Positions 31,216 to 41,959 of a stretch of 64,000 bases of DNA are shown one piece after another (position 1 is the first letter of the stretch; each line of letters begins with the position of its first letter). Location: assembly GCA_947177405.1 (NCBI GenBank), contig CAMWUJ010000005.1:1-64000 (forward strand). Direction: 5' to 3'. A model generated the notes under the pieces. The model did no database searches. It was not told where the DNA came from and saw only the letters and a list, made by a program, of their open reading frames with translations. Origin of the DNA: an uncultured Porphyromonadaceae bacterium. GTDB lineage: Bacteria; Bacteroidota; Bacteroidia; Bacteroidales; Muribaculaceae. The position numbers were made by a program, and so were the translations under genes.

Positions 31216-31518
31216 TATTCTTCGTTTTTGGTTTATTTTAAGGCTCCCCATTCTTGCCTTCCTTATCCCCGGTAATCACTTTCCGGTAGAATCCGATATT
31301 CCATGATTGAACTTCCTACCGTCTTCTTCCTCCAAAATTAAAAAAAATTTCTCAATTTTCTATTATATTTTCTCCTTTTATGATGAAAAATTATCTTATG
31401 CTTCACTTATTCTTGATTATTCCGTCATATTTCACTATTTTTGTATCACACAATTCAAGGGAAGGATCTGCATACGATAAAGATCCCGAGGGTCTTTTCC
31501 ATATTCAAATTTATAATC

Positions 31519-32364
31519 ATGAAAAAACCTTACATAATTCTGTTTATCTTGGGAGCCGCCCTGCTTATCGCCATAGGCGTGTATGGTCTCACGTGCTCAC
31601 GCCGCGTCTCAACCGGCAATAACTCAGGAATCACCGGGATTGCGGCCTCAGGGAAAGGGAGAGTTACATCCGAGGCCGATAAGCTTCTCAACGTAACGAT
31701 TCCGGCCGACATTCCCTCTCAGATAAAGGATTATGAAGGGTTCAGGCTATCTTTCAACAAGGATAACCATACGCCCAACTGGGTGGCATGGGAGTTGCTC
31801 GCATCTGAAGTGGGAGGTGACCTTCCGAGAGCCAAAGGATTCTGGAACGATCCCGAAATCGAAGGCTGTCCTGTAACAGCTGATTACAAGAACTCCGGAT
31901 ACGACCGCGGACATCTCTGCCCGGCGGCGGATCAGAAATGGAGCGAACAAGCCATGAACGACTGCTTCTATCTCACAAACATCTGCCCTCAGAATAAGTC
32001 GCTTAACACCGGGGCATGGAACACCCTTGAGAATAAAGAAAGGACCTGGGCTCAAAGGGATTCTGCTATCCTGATCGTGGCAGGCCCTATATATGAGAAA
32101 AGTGACCGGGAACGTATAGGCCAGACCGGTGTGCGCGTGCCAAGCGCCTTCTTCAAGGTTTTGGCTGCCCCATATCTTGATAATCCTCGTGGCATAGCTT
32201 TTGTGTATCCCAACATGGCAGCTCCGGGCAACATGGAGAATTATATGATGACAATTGATGAAGTTGAGAAAATCACCGGATACGACTTCTTCTCCGAGCT
32301 CCCCGACAATATCGAGAACGAAATAGAATCAAAAGCCTCTTTTAAAGAATGGAACCGCAGATGA
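31519..32364 (+). CDS. DNA/RNA non-specific endonuclease (NucA-like), membrane anchored
   Basis: SGYDRGHLCPAADQKWSEQAMNDCFYLTNICPQNKSLNTGAWNTLE (DRGH motif). Confidence 0.92.
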   Translation: MKKPYIILFILGAALLIAIGVYGLTCSRRVSTGNNSGITGIAASGKGRVTSEADKLLNVTIPADIPSQIKDYEGFRLSFNKDNHTPNWVAWELLASEVGGDLPRAKGFWNDPEIEGCPVTADYKNSGYDRGHLCPAADQKWSEQAMNDCFYLTNICPQNKSLNTGAWNTLENKERTWAQRDSAILIVAGPIYEKSDRERIGQTGVRVPSAFFKVLAAPYLDNPRGIAFVYPNMAAPGNMENYMMTIDEVEKITGYDFFSELPDNIENEIESKASFKEWNRR

Positions 32365-33761
32365 CCCCCTCCCCTATCTCTTTTGCTCATGACACAATTG
32401 TAGCCGTCTCCACCCCTCCGGGAACAGGAGGAATCTCAGTGGTGCGTATCTCCGGACCGGACGCATTGGATATCGTAGGATCCGTATGGAGAGGCACCCC
32501 TCTTTCCGACTGCACTACCCACACAGCTCACCTTGGCCGTATTGTAGATGAATCGGGATGCACCCTCGATGAGGTGGTGGCCACTCTATTTCTTAACCCC
32601 AACTCCTACACCGGCGAAGACACGATCGAACTTTCATGTCATGGTTCACGATGGATTCAGAGAGAAGTGGTGAATCTTCTTATCCGCAACGGTGCGAGAG
32701 GTGCCGGTCCGGGAGAATTTTCGCAACGAGCTTTTCTCAACGGCAAAATCGACCTGGCACAGGCCGAGGGTATTGTGGATCTTATATCATCCTCTTCGCG
32801 GGCGGCTCATCGCCTTGCCATGATGCAGGCAAACGGACAATTTTCCAAACGTCTTGAAGATCTGCGCCAACAGCTCATAAACTTCGCCTCTCTTCTTGAA
32901 CTCGAACTCGATTTCTCAGAAGAGGATGTGGAATTTGCCGACCGACAGCGTCTGGCTGATCTTGCCGACCGGATAATCGCCCAACTCGACAAGATGGCTG
33001 ATTCATACGCTGCCGGAAAAGCTTTCAAAGAGGGCATCCCTGTGGTGATTGCAGGGGAACCGAATGTGGGTAAATCCACCCTTCTCAATCTTCTTCTGGA
33101 GGAGGACAAGGCGATTGTCAGCTCCATCCCCGGTACCACCCGCGACATAATAGAAGATACCCGTGAGATCAACGGTGTTCTCTTCCGTTTCATTGATACA
33201 GCCGGGATACATTCCACCGAAGATGTGGTGGAACAAATCGGAATCGACCGTGCCACGGATCGTCTCCGGCGTGCTGCCGTAATCATCTGGATGGTAGATA
33301 CCACCTCCGACATCCTCTCACAGCTGCACACCATCGAAAATCATCAGAACGAAATTAATCCCGAAACCTATCAATACCTAATCTATAATAAGATTGATCA
33401 CCCGGACAGCCGACTTGACAACCTACCTCCTGTGCCGGAATACATAAATGCGGTGAACCGTATTTCGGCTTCGGCGGCCACGGGAGTGAAAGAGATGATG
33501 GGACTGCTCACCGATGCGGCCGACAAGATGATAAAGGAAGGAGATGAGATGATGCTCACCAACGCCCGTCACTATGAAGCGGTGATAAAAGGGAGGGAAG
33601 CGCTCAAGCGGGCGCGCACGCAGCTGGACGCTATGATATCAGCCGATTTCATAGCACAGGATGTACGAGAATCCCTCCACCATCTCGGAGAAATCACCGG
33701 CACCATCTCCACCTCCACCCTACTCCATTCCATATTCAGCCGGTTTTGCATCGGCAAGTGA
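32349..33761 (+). CDS. mnmE: tRNA uridine-5-carboxymethylaminomethyl(34) synthesis GTPase MnmE
   Basis: DTIVAVSTPPGTGGISVVRISGPDAL; VVIAGEPNVGKSTLLNLLLEEDKAIVSSIPGTTRD; C-terminal FSRFCIGK. Confidence 0.97.
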   Translation: MEPQMTPSPISFAHDTIVAVSTPPGTGGISVVRISGPDALDIVGSVWRGTPLSDCTTHTAHLGRIVDESGCTLDEVVATLFLNPNSYTGEDTIELSCHGSRWIQREVVNLLIRNGARGAGPGEFSQRAFLNGKIDLAQAEGIVDLISSSSRAAHRLAMMQANGQFSKRLEDLRQQLINFASLLELELDFSEEDVEFADRQRLADLADRIIAQLDKMADSYAAGKAFKEGIPVVIAGEPNVGKSTLLNLLLEEDKAIVSSIPGTTRDIIEDTREINGVLFRFIDTAGIHSTEDVVEQIGIDRATDRLRRAAVIIWMVDTTSDILSQLHTIENHQNEINPETYQYLIYNKIDHPDSRLDNLPPVPEYINAVNRISASAATGVKEMMGLLTDAADKMIKEGDEMMLTNARHYEAVIKGREALKRARTQLDAMISADFIAQDVRESLHHLGEITGTISTSTLLHSIFSRFCIGK

Positions 33762-33775
33762 CCGGCAGTTAAAGA
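33756..33775. repeat. attL direct repeat (aagtgaccggcagttaaaga)
   Basis: Identical 20-mer at 63064..63083; includes the last codon and stop of mnmE. Confidence 0.85.
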
Positions 33776-34041
33776 CAGGTAACTATAAGTTGAAATAATA
33801 GTCAAGGCGTTCAGTTTGAGCGTCTTTTCTTTTGCCCGAAGATAGCCAAACTAATCGGTAGAACCCGTTTCTACCTATTTTTCACTCCATTTTTGAACCA
33901 CATTTGTTGCTCGTCTGCTACCCGAGTTAAGTTGCTCTGCTCGGTAGTGGATGATGTTCATACTCGTTCACGCTCATTCAGGCGTATTCATACGAGTTCA
34001 ACGAAATAGCTCAATGAGTGACACAATTTTAACTCACAGTT

Positions 34042-34806
34042 ATGGCAACTTCAAACATTAGAATCAAGAAGGTCTGTCAGTGGTGTGGAAATGAGTTTGA
34101 GGCTCAAAAGACCACAACCCAGTATTGTTGTAAGCGATGTGCCGAGCACGCTTACAAAGAGCGTAAAAGACAAGAGAAGAAGAAAATTACTGAAACTCTT
34201 GATTCGCTTACTGCTCGTGAAAATAAGATAAACCAACTCTCAGGCCGAGACTATCTATCGGTTGCTGAAGTGGCGCAAATCCTTAATGTTACGCCAAGGT
34301 CAGTATACAATCTCATTTACCGAGGTACCATCAAAGCCTATCGTCTCACCTCACAATGGGCAGTAATCAAAAGAGCGGATATTGACGCAATGATCGAGGC
34401 TCGTCCTTATGAACGTAAACCGAAAGCGACCGCACTTGCCAATGATGAGAACGGTGAGGCAATCTCAGAATTTTACACGACAAAGGAGATTATCGAGAAA
34501 TTTGGAGTGAGCAATTCATGGGTATTCGCTCAGGGGAAGGCTCACAATATCCCGAAGGTGTATCATCGAGGGAAGACACTCTGGAGCAAGACGCATTGTG
34601 ACCGGGTGTTTACGGCAAAGCCTGAAACTCCGAAAGAAAAAGATTGGATATCGTATTCCGATGTGCGCGCAGAATACAATCTGACGCATGACCAGCTTCA
34701 CAATTATGTGAAGTATCACGGACTGCGCCGTAAGAAAGTCGGAAAGTACTCTTATATCTTTAAGTCTGAAATCGATGCGATTCTCCGTCCTCCTACGTTG
34801 AAATAA
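34042..34806 (+). CDS. Zn-finger plus helix-turn-helix DNA-binding protein (element A left module)
   Basis: CQWCGNEFEAQKTTTQYCCKRCAEHAY zinc motif; DYLSVAEVAQILNVTPRSVYNLIYRGTIKAYR HTH_17-like; paralogue of 55722..56624. Confidence 0.75.
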   Translation: MATSNIRIKKVCQWCGNEFEAQKTTTQYCCKRCAEHAYKERKRQEKKKITETLDSLTARENKINQLSGRDYLSVAEVAQILNVTPRSVYNLIYRGTIKAYRLTSQWAVIKRADIDAMIEARPYERKPKATALANDENGEAISEFYTTKEIIEKFGVSNSWVFAQGKAHNIPKVYHRGKTLWSKTHCDRVFTAKPETPKEKDWISYSDVRAEYNLTHDQLHNYVKYHGLRRKKVGKYSYIFKSEIDAILRPPTLK

Positions 34807-34810
34807 GTCT

Positions 34811-34880
34811 GGTTATCGGTTATCTCTTGGTTATCTGCCAAATAACTTGATAACCGGATAGCCACATACGAACTTTGCGG
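34811..34880. repeat. Copy 1 of ~70-bp GGTTATC iteron-like repeat
   Basis: ggttatcggttatctcttggttatct...taacttgataaccgg...gaactttgcgg, repeated at 37172..37241. Confidence 0.85.
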
Positions 34881-34987
34881 TGAATCTTGATGGCTTCGCC
34901 AACACGCACCGGCTTTGCCGACATGCGCTTCAAGTTCACTCGCGATTTCTAATTGCATCAAAAATCAATCATCAAAAAAATATCATA

Positions 34988-36103
34988 ATGAATATCTGCA
35001 CTAAAGTAACCCTTCGGCAGCGTCTTCTTAAATCGGGTAAGATCACGCTGTATTTCGACTACTACCCTCCAATCCGCAACCCGAAAACCAACCGTATGCA
35101 ACAGCATGAGTATCTTGGTATATACCTATATGCCAATCCCACCAATCAGGTTCAGCGCGATTTCAACCGCTCGATGCTTGAAAAGGGTGAACTAATCCGT
35201 TGTCGCCGTCAGGAATCTGTCATTAACCGTCAGTTCGGTTTCATCGACCACAGCCAACTCAAAGCTGATTTTCTGGAATACTTCGAGGCTGTTACAAAGA
35301 AGAAGTATCAGAAATGGCGCATCGTGTTTGAACACTTCAAGGTGTTCTGCAAGGGCAAATGCACCTTCGGAGACCTCACAGTAGAGTTCTGCACAAAGTT
35401 TCGCGAATATCTGCTTTCAGCAAAGCAACTGAAACATAAGCGAAAAAGTCTGTCTCAGAACGCTGCAGCCGGATATTTCTCCACATTCCGTGCCCTTCTG
35501 AAAATGGCATACAAGGAGAAGCTGATCACAGAGAACATCAACGACTATCTGGAATATATCGAATGGGAAGATGTTGAGCGTGAATTTCTGAATCAGGATG
35601 AACTGATACGGCTTGCTCAGACTCCATGTGACAGTGATGTCCTCCGCAGAGCGTCTCTATTCTCTTGTCTGACAGGACTGAGGTTCAGCGACATTCTCAA
35701 TCTCCGATGGAATAATATTCAGGAAGTTGCCGGAATCGGACTATGTGTTGTTCTGAAAACTCAGAAAACGAAGACACCTGCCACTCTCCCTCTATGTGAG
35801 GATGCTATCGAACTTCTTGGTGAGCGACAGACAGGAAAAGTATTTGTTGGATTTAAGAAGACTCTGACAGCCAAACCACTCAAAGAGTGGATAAAGGCCG
35901 CCAAGATAGACAAACGGATAACTTTTCATTGTTTCCGTCATACTTATGCGACATTACAGATGGCGATGAGCAGCAATCCCTACCTAGTTAGTCAGGCGCT
36001 TACACATAAGAATCTTGAAACCACTCTCCGATACACTCACAATGTCCCAACTGCCCTCGTTGACACATTAGGGAAAATCTCAATAAAACCAAAGACTGAA
36101 TAG
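34988..36103 (+). CDS. Tyrosine recombinase/integrase (element A)
   Basis: LFSCLTGLRFSDILNLRWNNI; ITFHCFRHTYATLQMAMSSNPYLVSQALTHKNLETTLRYTH catalytic motifs; start moved to MNICTKVTLRQRL. Confidence 0.92.
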   Translation: MNICTKVTLRQRLLKSGKITLYFDYYPPIRNPKTNRMQQHEYLGIYLYANPTNQVQRDFNRSMLEKGELIRCRRQESVINRQFGFIDHSQLKADFLEYFEAVTKKKYQKWRIVFEHFKVFCKGKCTFGDLTVEFCTKFREYLLSAKQLKHKRKSLSQNAAAGYFSTFRALLKMAYKEKLITENINDYLEYIEWEDVEREFLNQDELIRLAQTPCDSDVLRRASLFSCLTGLRFSDILNLRWNNIQEVAGIGLCVVLKTQKTKTPATLPLCEDAIELLGERQTGKVFVGFKKTLTAKPLKEWIKAAKIDKRITFHCFRHTYATLQMAMSSNPYLVSQALTHKNLETTLRYTHNVPTALVDTLGKISIKPKTE

Positions 36104-36428
36104 AGGGACATGTAATCGTCATCTTTTCGGGCAAACGGTATAAAACGACGATCTTTTTACTTCGCCATTTCTGGTCGAATGAAGGGTCTGCCGCCTCTGG
36201 CGGTGGACTTTTTTGCTATTTCTTCCTAAAAACGACACCCCTATGAAAATTTGATGTTGCACATTTCGTTTTTAGCAATCGATCTATTGTAATTTTGTCG
36301 GACAAATCATAAAAAACCTCTAAAACTATATGGATCGCACCGACAATACCCTTAAAATTCTCGTAACAGCATTATAAATACTGTTCCTTCTTATTGCTAT
36401 CAAGACTTCATATCCGGCAGATGATACA

Positions 36429-37166
36429 ATGGATATGATTCTTACTATCTCTGGGAAATTCTTATTTTTTGAACTAATACTTTTTGTAACTATATATGTC
36501 TTCGGATCTCTGCTATCTGATGCCACTCCGGGGATATGGGAATACAAAGTCAAAATAAAGAATAAACTAAGAGCTGTATTACATAAGGAATCAACAATTC
36601 AGCAAGTTCAACTTCCAGAGGAACAGAATAAAAGTACACAGTTTGTTTCTAATGATAGTAATACACCTATAAATTTTGAAAATGAAGATGAGGAGAGAAG
36701 TAGCTATGAGGTGACTACGACTACACCCACTAACATTACAGTGCTTAGTGAGGAGATAATCAACTATGTTACAAGAACTTTTGAGAATATCATTTCTTCT
36801 GATCTAATAGAAAAGCTTCTGAATAATTTTCGAAATCTTAATAATGGAGGACCCTATGAAGTTATTGAGAAAAAGAAACTGGATACTGTTCTTGAATTTG
36901 ACTTAGCTCATTTTGCCTGGAACGTCTGTAAACGGATATACGATAAAAATTTATGTTCGCTTATCTTTACCGTTGCGACTGCCGAGATGATCAAAGCCTC
37001 TTTTCCTCTTACACTTATAAATTACGAGATTGATACTTTAAAACAACGACTCCGTGATTCGACAATACCTACAAAATTCAGACTCCCTATTATTGAAATA
37101 GGAAAAGAGTTGGTTCCTTTTGATTGGCAAAAAAAACTGACAAAGACAAAATATAATAAGCTGTAA
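36429..37166 (+). CDS. Hypothetical membrane-anchored protein
   Basis: 245 aa with N-terminal hydrophobic segment FLFFELILFVTIYVFG. Confidence 0.5.
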   Translation: MDMILTISGKFLFFELILFVTIYVFGSLLSDATPGIWEYKVKIKNKLRAVLHKESTIQQVQLPEEQNKSTQFVSNDSNTPINFENEDEERSSYEVTTTTPTNITVLSEEIINYVTRTFENIISSDLIEKLLNNFRNLNNGGPYEVIEKKKLDTVLEFDLAHFAWNVCKRIYDKNLCSLIFTVATAEMIKASFPLTLINYEIDTLKQRLRDSTIPTKFRLPIIEIGKELVPFDWQKKLTKTKYNKL

Positions 37167-37171
37167 ACTAT

Positions 37172-37241
37172 GGTTATCGGTTATCTATTGGTTATCTGGG
37201 TAATAACTTGATAACCGGGATATAACCAATGAACTTTGCGG
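37172..37241. repeat. Copy 2 of ~70-bp GGTTATC iteron-like repeat
   Basis: ggttatcggttatctattggttatct...taacttgataaccgg...gaactttgcgg. Confidence 0.85.
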
Positions 37242-37251
37242 CACGATTTCA

Positions 37252-37646
37252 AAAATAAATCGTTCCGCAATATGAACAATAAAACTCCATTCGAGGCAGT
37301 GCCTCAGATTGTGGCTCGGCTTGAAGAGAAGCTCGATGCCCTGACCGAAACAGTCACTAAACTATTTCAACGGCTATACACACCCCCACCAGAAGATCCG
37401 GAGGAGATGGTAGCAATCACTGAGGCCGCCAATATCCTTCATCTATCCGTATCAAGAGTACGCGCTCTCGTGCAGGAAGGGCGTGTGCCTTGCTACAAGC
37501 CAGGGAGAAATCTGCTGTTTCTCCCTTCTGAGCTGCGCCGATGGCTCTCAGACAGCAAGCGCAGAGGACAATCCTCAATAGAGGAACAAATGGTTTTGAT
37601 GACCAAAGGTATGCGCAATAGCGCAAAAGGAAGGAGGTTTTCATGA
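37252..37646 (+). CDS. Excisionase-family helix-turn-helix protein
   Basis: MVAITEAANILHLSVSRVRALVQEGRVPCYKPGRNLLFLPSELRRWL. Confidence 0.8.
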
Positions 37647-39445
37647 GCAAATACAAGCGTCCATCAGAAAAGAAGGATATTGTAGGCATCTTTTGCCGGA
37701 CCTACTCCTGCAGTGAGGCAATTGAAAAATTCCTTTCTGAGTTCTTTTCCTTTGATAAGGAAAGTGGACTTTATGTATCTGACATCAACAGTTCATTCAC
37801 TCTTGAGGTTGATGATGATCAGCAGATTGTTTGGCCGAAGGACAGTAATACACCCTATAATGCTTTTGATACCGTTAGAGTCTATAAGTTCGGAGAATCA
37901 GATCTCAATGCAAAAGCGGACACTCCTCCTAACCGTATGCCTTCGTATAAGTCGATGCTGCAACTATGCAAGGAGGATCCAGGAGTTCGTCTTACCATCA
38001 TCCGGGAGAAGAATCGTCCAAAGTCTAATGACTTGGATGACTGGCAAGCATCTCTGACACTCAACGACAAGAATGAGATTGAGAAGACCGGTCAGAATAT
38101 TCGGCTAATCCTGTTAAATGATAGCCAACTTTCCGGAGTACGGTTTGACCGCTTTACTAAGAAAGACATCACCGAAAGTCCTGATTTCTGCAACGAGCGC
38201 GACAACCGCATTGACGATGATTCTATCGGAAAGATAGCTCTCCACATAGAAAGCGTCTACGGGTTGCAACTCTCCCAGCCTCGTATCCTCGAAATGCTGA
38301 AAACCACATCTAAAGAACGTGGTTTCAATCCGGTGCATGAGTTTATCATCGCTGAGGACTGGGATGGTCAGGAGCGAATTGAGACTGTGGTAATCCGCTA
38401 TTTGGGTGCTGATGATACTCCGCTCACCAGAGCGCAGACCCGCAAGTGGATGGTTGGTGCGGTGGCTCGTGCATTTGAGCCGGGATGCAAATTCGACCAT
38501 ATTTTGACATTCACTGGCCCGCAGGGTGTTGGCAAGAGTACTTTTCTTTCAACTATCGCTGGAGAGTGGTTCTCAGATTCATTCTCATTCGCACATGATG
38601 ACAAAGCGAAAATCGAGGACATTACCGGTGCATGGATTGTGGAAATATCTGAGCTTAACGGTATGAAACGTGCTCATGATGCCGAGGCTGCCAAAGCGTT
38701 TCTTAGCCGTGTCCGTGACGATGTGCGTCCTGCTTATGCCCGAAAGAGTGAATCAATACCACGAAGTAATGTATTTACAGCCACTACTAACGAAACTGAA
38801 TTTCTCCAAAGTTGTAACGGAAACCGCCGATGGTGGATTATTCCAATAAAAGGTGTTGGGCAGCCCAGAGAATGGATCAACGATCTCAAAGCCGAAGTAC
38901 CTCAACTTTGGGCGGAGGCATATCACTATTATAATCAGGGGGAGCCACTTTATCTCCCTCCTGAATTGGAAACAGAGGCAAATCAGCGACAGGCTGAGTA
39001 CACCACAGCTGCCGGTGATGAACTTCTTGAGGATATTGAGGCATTCCTTAACCGACTTGTGCCGTCCGGCTACGACTCATGGCCGATAGCCCGACGCGCT
39101 CAGTGGCAGGAATGGGCGGTCGATAATCAGAAATACATTGATGAGGATTACCGCTATGTCGGTAGCAAGCCTCTTACGATTGTATCGCCGAAGATGATAA
39201 AGCGAGAATTGCCGAATGATGTGATACGCACCTCATTCCGCTATTCATCGCAATATATCAACTCTTTATTGGAACACATCCCTGGATGGGAACGCTCAGA
39301 GCGCGAGAAACTGCCGGGTATGCACCCGGATTATTGTGGCGCAGACGGTCGTGTAAAACGTCCGTGGATTCGCACAGATATTCCAAACTCTAATCAAGAG
39401 CCGCCAACTTTTGACCTCTTTCAATCCGAAGAAGCTCCATTCTGA
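37643..39445 (+). CDS. VapE/VirE-family replication protein (helicase-like ATPase)
   Basis: HILTFTGPQGVGKSTFLSTIAGEWFSDSFSFAHDDKAKIEDITGAWIVEISELNGMKRAHDAEAAKAFLSR. Confidence 0.88.
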   Translation: MSKYKRPSEKKDIVGIFCRTYSCSEAIEKFLSEFFSFDKESGLYVSDINSSFTLEVDDDQQIVWPKDSNTPYNAFDTVRVYKFGESDLNAKADTPPNRMPSYKSMLQLCKEDPGVRLTIIREKNRPKSNDLDDWQASLTLNDKNEIEKTGQNIRLILLNDSQLSGVRFDRFTKKDITESPDFCNERDNRIDDDSIGKIALHIESVYGLQLSQPRILEMLKTTSKERGFNPVHEFIIAEDWDGQERIETVVIRYLGADDTPLTRAQTRKWMVGAVARAFEPGCKFDHILTFTGPQGVGKSTFLSTIAGEWFSDSFSFAHDDKAKIEDITGAWIVEISELNGMKRAHDAEAAKAFLSRVRDDVRPAYARKSESIPRSNVFTATTNETEFLQSCNGNRRWWIIPIKGVGQPREWINDLKAEVPQLWAEAYHYYNQGEPLYLPPELETEANQRQAEYTTAAGDELLEDIEAFLNRLVPSGYDSWPIARRAQWQEWAVDNQKYIDEDYRYVGSKPLTIVSPKMIKRELPNDVIRTSFRYSSQYINSLLEHIPGWERSEREKLPGMHPDYCGADGRVKRPWIRTDIPNSNQEPPTFDLFQSEEAPF

Positions 39446-39619
39446 CCCAAACGTCCCAAAGTCCTTTCCATTCAAACCAAATCCAATTTTACAAAAGGGA
39501 GAATAGTGTTGCCCGCTAATCGCCAAAAAGAAAAAAATAAAGATAATGTTCGGGGATTTTTAAGGGGCAAAAGGTCTTTTGGGACAATAAACTTTAATCA
39601 CTATTAGAAAAAATTAGAT

Positions 39620-40708
39620 ATGAATCATTCAAAGAAAATGACTTCGATGGAATTTGACTCTATCGTACCGGTTGATGACCTATGTATGGCTGCCGGACTA
39701 ATCTGCGTATCGCAAAAACGCGCGCTTCGACATTATGTCTTCAACGATGGTCGGGAACTGACCTTGAACACCGCCCGTAACGAATGGGCTATGAAAAATC
39801 CGGACTGCTATGGCAGTGCATCACAGCTTGTCAAAAAACTTGGGTTGACAAGGTTGACAGAAGGTGACAATTTCGGAATTGCATTCTCACTTGTGGAGAA
39901 ACTTTATACAGAGCGGGATAGTATTCCGCCAACATTCGGCTATATGCCAATCAGCAAACCGACATGGGATTTCACGGATACTTGCCATCCTAAAAATCCG
40001 GCACTCGGAAGACTTATGACCCGATACGGCTTGTCAATGGATAACGTGAAGTTACATACTCTCGAAGGCTCGATGCCTCATGTCAAGAGTCAGAAGCCCG
40101 AGCGTGTCTTAGCGATGTCGGTTAGTAAAGACAGCGAAAGCTTCATAGCTTTCAATGGTAAGGTGTTCCGCCAAATTGGTGAAGCAGGTATGAGCACCGT
40201 AGGACAACGCAGGAGAGATCAGATTTGTATGGTCTATGAAAATCCCCTTGACTTCCTTACACTCATGGAATCGGTGATACGCAATGATGTGTACCCGATT
40301 ATGGCTCGTCGCTATCACATTATCCTCAATGGGAAACGAGGTCTTGCCGAGGCTTGCGAATACCTGAAATCCAATCCTGACTTTCTTGAGGTTCGTTGCT
40401 TTATGCCGAAAAATGAGTTTGGACAGACAGCATTCGCTGCCATAAATGATGCAGTGAAAGGGACTGCCATCGACCGCTCAGACCTGTTCCACGGCTTCGG
40501 ATCGTTGTTTGAAAAGTACCGCCCGAAGGTACCGGAATCTTACAGAAAATGGGAGGTATCTCAGGTTAAGAAGGAAAGCAAAGTTGACGTATCGGAGACA
40601 AAGAATGTCGGACAAAAGGAGATGACACCTAAGATCAAGAAACGGCTTTCGTCTGGTGTGGAAAAGAGCGCGATTATCGACCGGAAGGAGGGAGGACTGA
40701 AGTTATGA
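39620..40708 (+). CDS. Toprim/primase-like mobilization protein
   Basis: Position and style of Bacteroides mobilizable-element primases; VYENPLDFLTLMESVIRNDVYPIMARRYHIILNGKRGLAEACEYLKSNPDFLEVRCFMPKNEFGQ toprim-like. Confidence 0.7.
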   Translation: MNHSKKMTSMEFDSIVPVDDLCMAAGLICVSQKRALRHYVFNDGRELTLNTARNEWAMKNPDCYGSASQLVKKLGLTRLTEGDNFGIAFSLVEKLYTERDSIPPTFGYMPISKPTWDFTDTCHPKNPALGRLMTRYGLSMDNVKLHTLEGSMPHVKSQKPERVLAMSVSKDSESFIAFNGKVFRQIGEAGMSTVGQRRRDQICMVYENPLDFLTLMESVIRNDVYPIMARRYHIILNGKRGLAEACEYLKSNPDFLEVRCFMPKNEFGQTAFAAINDAVKGTAIDRSDLFHGFGSLFEKYRPKVPESYRKWEVSQVKKESKVDVSETKNVGQKEMTPKIKKRLSSGVEKSAIIDRKEGGLKL

Positions 40709-40756
40709 AGGCCTTTTTGCTCTCTGGAATTCGGGTGGCTCTGCAAGATGTGTTTT

Positions 40757-40834
40757 TGTCAGACATTCCGCTGTCGCTCCGTCCTGAAAAAACACCCTTG
40801 CAAGGGGAAACCCCTCGACCCGATTTGTCTGACA
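40757..40834. promoter_or_regulatory. Candidate oriT
   Basis: Just upstream of the relaxase: inverted repeat TGTCAGACA (40757) / TGTCTGACA (40826) around the palindrome CCCTTGCAAGGG and GGGGAAACCCC. Confidence 0.55.
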
Positions 40835-40882
40835 GACTACAAGTGAAACCTGCGGTTTTTAGCCTCAAAAATTTGTCATAGA

Positions 40883-41947
40883 ATGAACGCAAGAGTTGGA
40901 AAATCGTCCGCCATTTCCTACAGTCTGAGCTATGCGCAAAATCACGAGAAAGACGGTGGGATACTATTCGCCAATTTCACTGATCTGTCAGCATCGCCGG
41001 ATGAACAGGCGCAGGACTGGATGGCAACAGCCAACAATTATAAGACGCAATGCTATACTATCATCATTTCATTCACTCCTGAAGAGACCGCAATGCTACG
41101 CTCGATGCCGGACAACGGACGCGACAAAGTCAGGACAATCATTAGGGATTTTCTTGATGAACTGTCGCAGCGGGGAAACGATGTATCAGGATGCCCGTAT
41201 ATCGTGGCTCGTCATGACAATACGGATAACGAGCATTATCATATTGTAATCCGAACTACTGACATTAACGGCAAGCGGTTCTGCGACAAGTTCATAAACA
41301 AGAACGCCAACAGAGCTGTTGCCTGCATCGCAATGAAGTACGGTCTTGAGACAGCCCGAAAAGCTGCCGAACGTGAGAAGGCTCATCAAGAGGCGGAAGG
41401 CAAACGCCGTAAAGATAGTACAGCAAGACAGCGTAAGCCATCGGCTTCTCAATCTCATATAGATGAGAAAATGCGGCGCAAACGAGCTGTCGGAGAGGCG
41501 CGGAAGCGTAAAACGAAACTCAAATACCTGATTGAGAAAGCGGCTAAAGGGGCTACTAATTTTATGGGAGCACTCGCTGCTGATGGTCTGACGCTATTCA
41601 ATGATCCGAAAAAAGGTCTTTGTGTAAGAATGAGTGATAGTGACGGCAAGGAACGGAGTTACAGCCTGCAAAAGGATCTTGGCATTGACATGAGTATCAT
41701 TCCACCTATCAACATCACTCCACCCGTAACATCAAAGGTATCGGCAAGCAAAGTTACAGCATCCCCGGCGATGAACAAACCTTCTCAATCTTCTCCCTTA
41801 AAGCAAAAATCCCAGAGTCCCGCTGTTGCGAATATCAAGGATGCTCCATCCGGCAGCTCACGCAATGCTGAGTATGAGATTCGTAACGGTAAGGGTACTG
41901 ATGATCCCGATGAAGAATGGAAAAGACGTAACGGATATAAAATGTAA
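40883..41947 (+). CDS. Relaxase/mobilization nuclease (MobA/MobB-type)
   Basis: SLSYAQNHEKDGGILFANFTDLSASPDEQAQDW...; PYIVARHDNTDNEHYHIVIRTTDINGKRFCDKF (HxHxH-like NEHYHIV). Confidence 0.88.
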   Translation: MNARVGKSSAISYSLSYAQNHEKDGGILFANFTDLSASPDEQAQDWMATANNYKTQCYTIIISFTPEETAMLRSMPDNGRDKVRTIIRDFLDELSQRGNDVSGCPYIVARHDNTDNEHYHIVIRTTDINGKRFCDKFINKNANRAVACIAMKYGLETARKAAEREKAHQEAEGKRRKDSTARQRKPSASQSHIDEKMRRKRAVGEARKRKTKLKYLIEKAAKGATNFMGALAADGLTLFNDPKKGLCVRMSDSDGKERSYSLQKDLGIDMSIIPPINITPPVTSKVSASKVTASPAMNKPSQSSPLKQKSQSPAVANIKDAPSGSSRNAEYEIRNGKGTDDPDEEWKRRNGYKM

Positions 41948-41959
41948 AAACAATTTAGT

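Noticed and set aside
40674-40892. 72-aa minus-strand ORF in the primase-relaxase gap
   Set aside because: Better explained as the oriT region; overlaps both flanking genes antisense.
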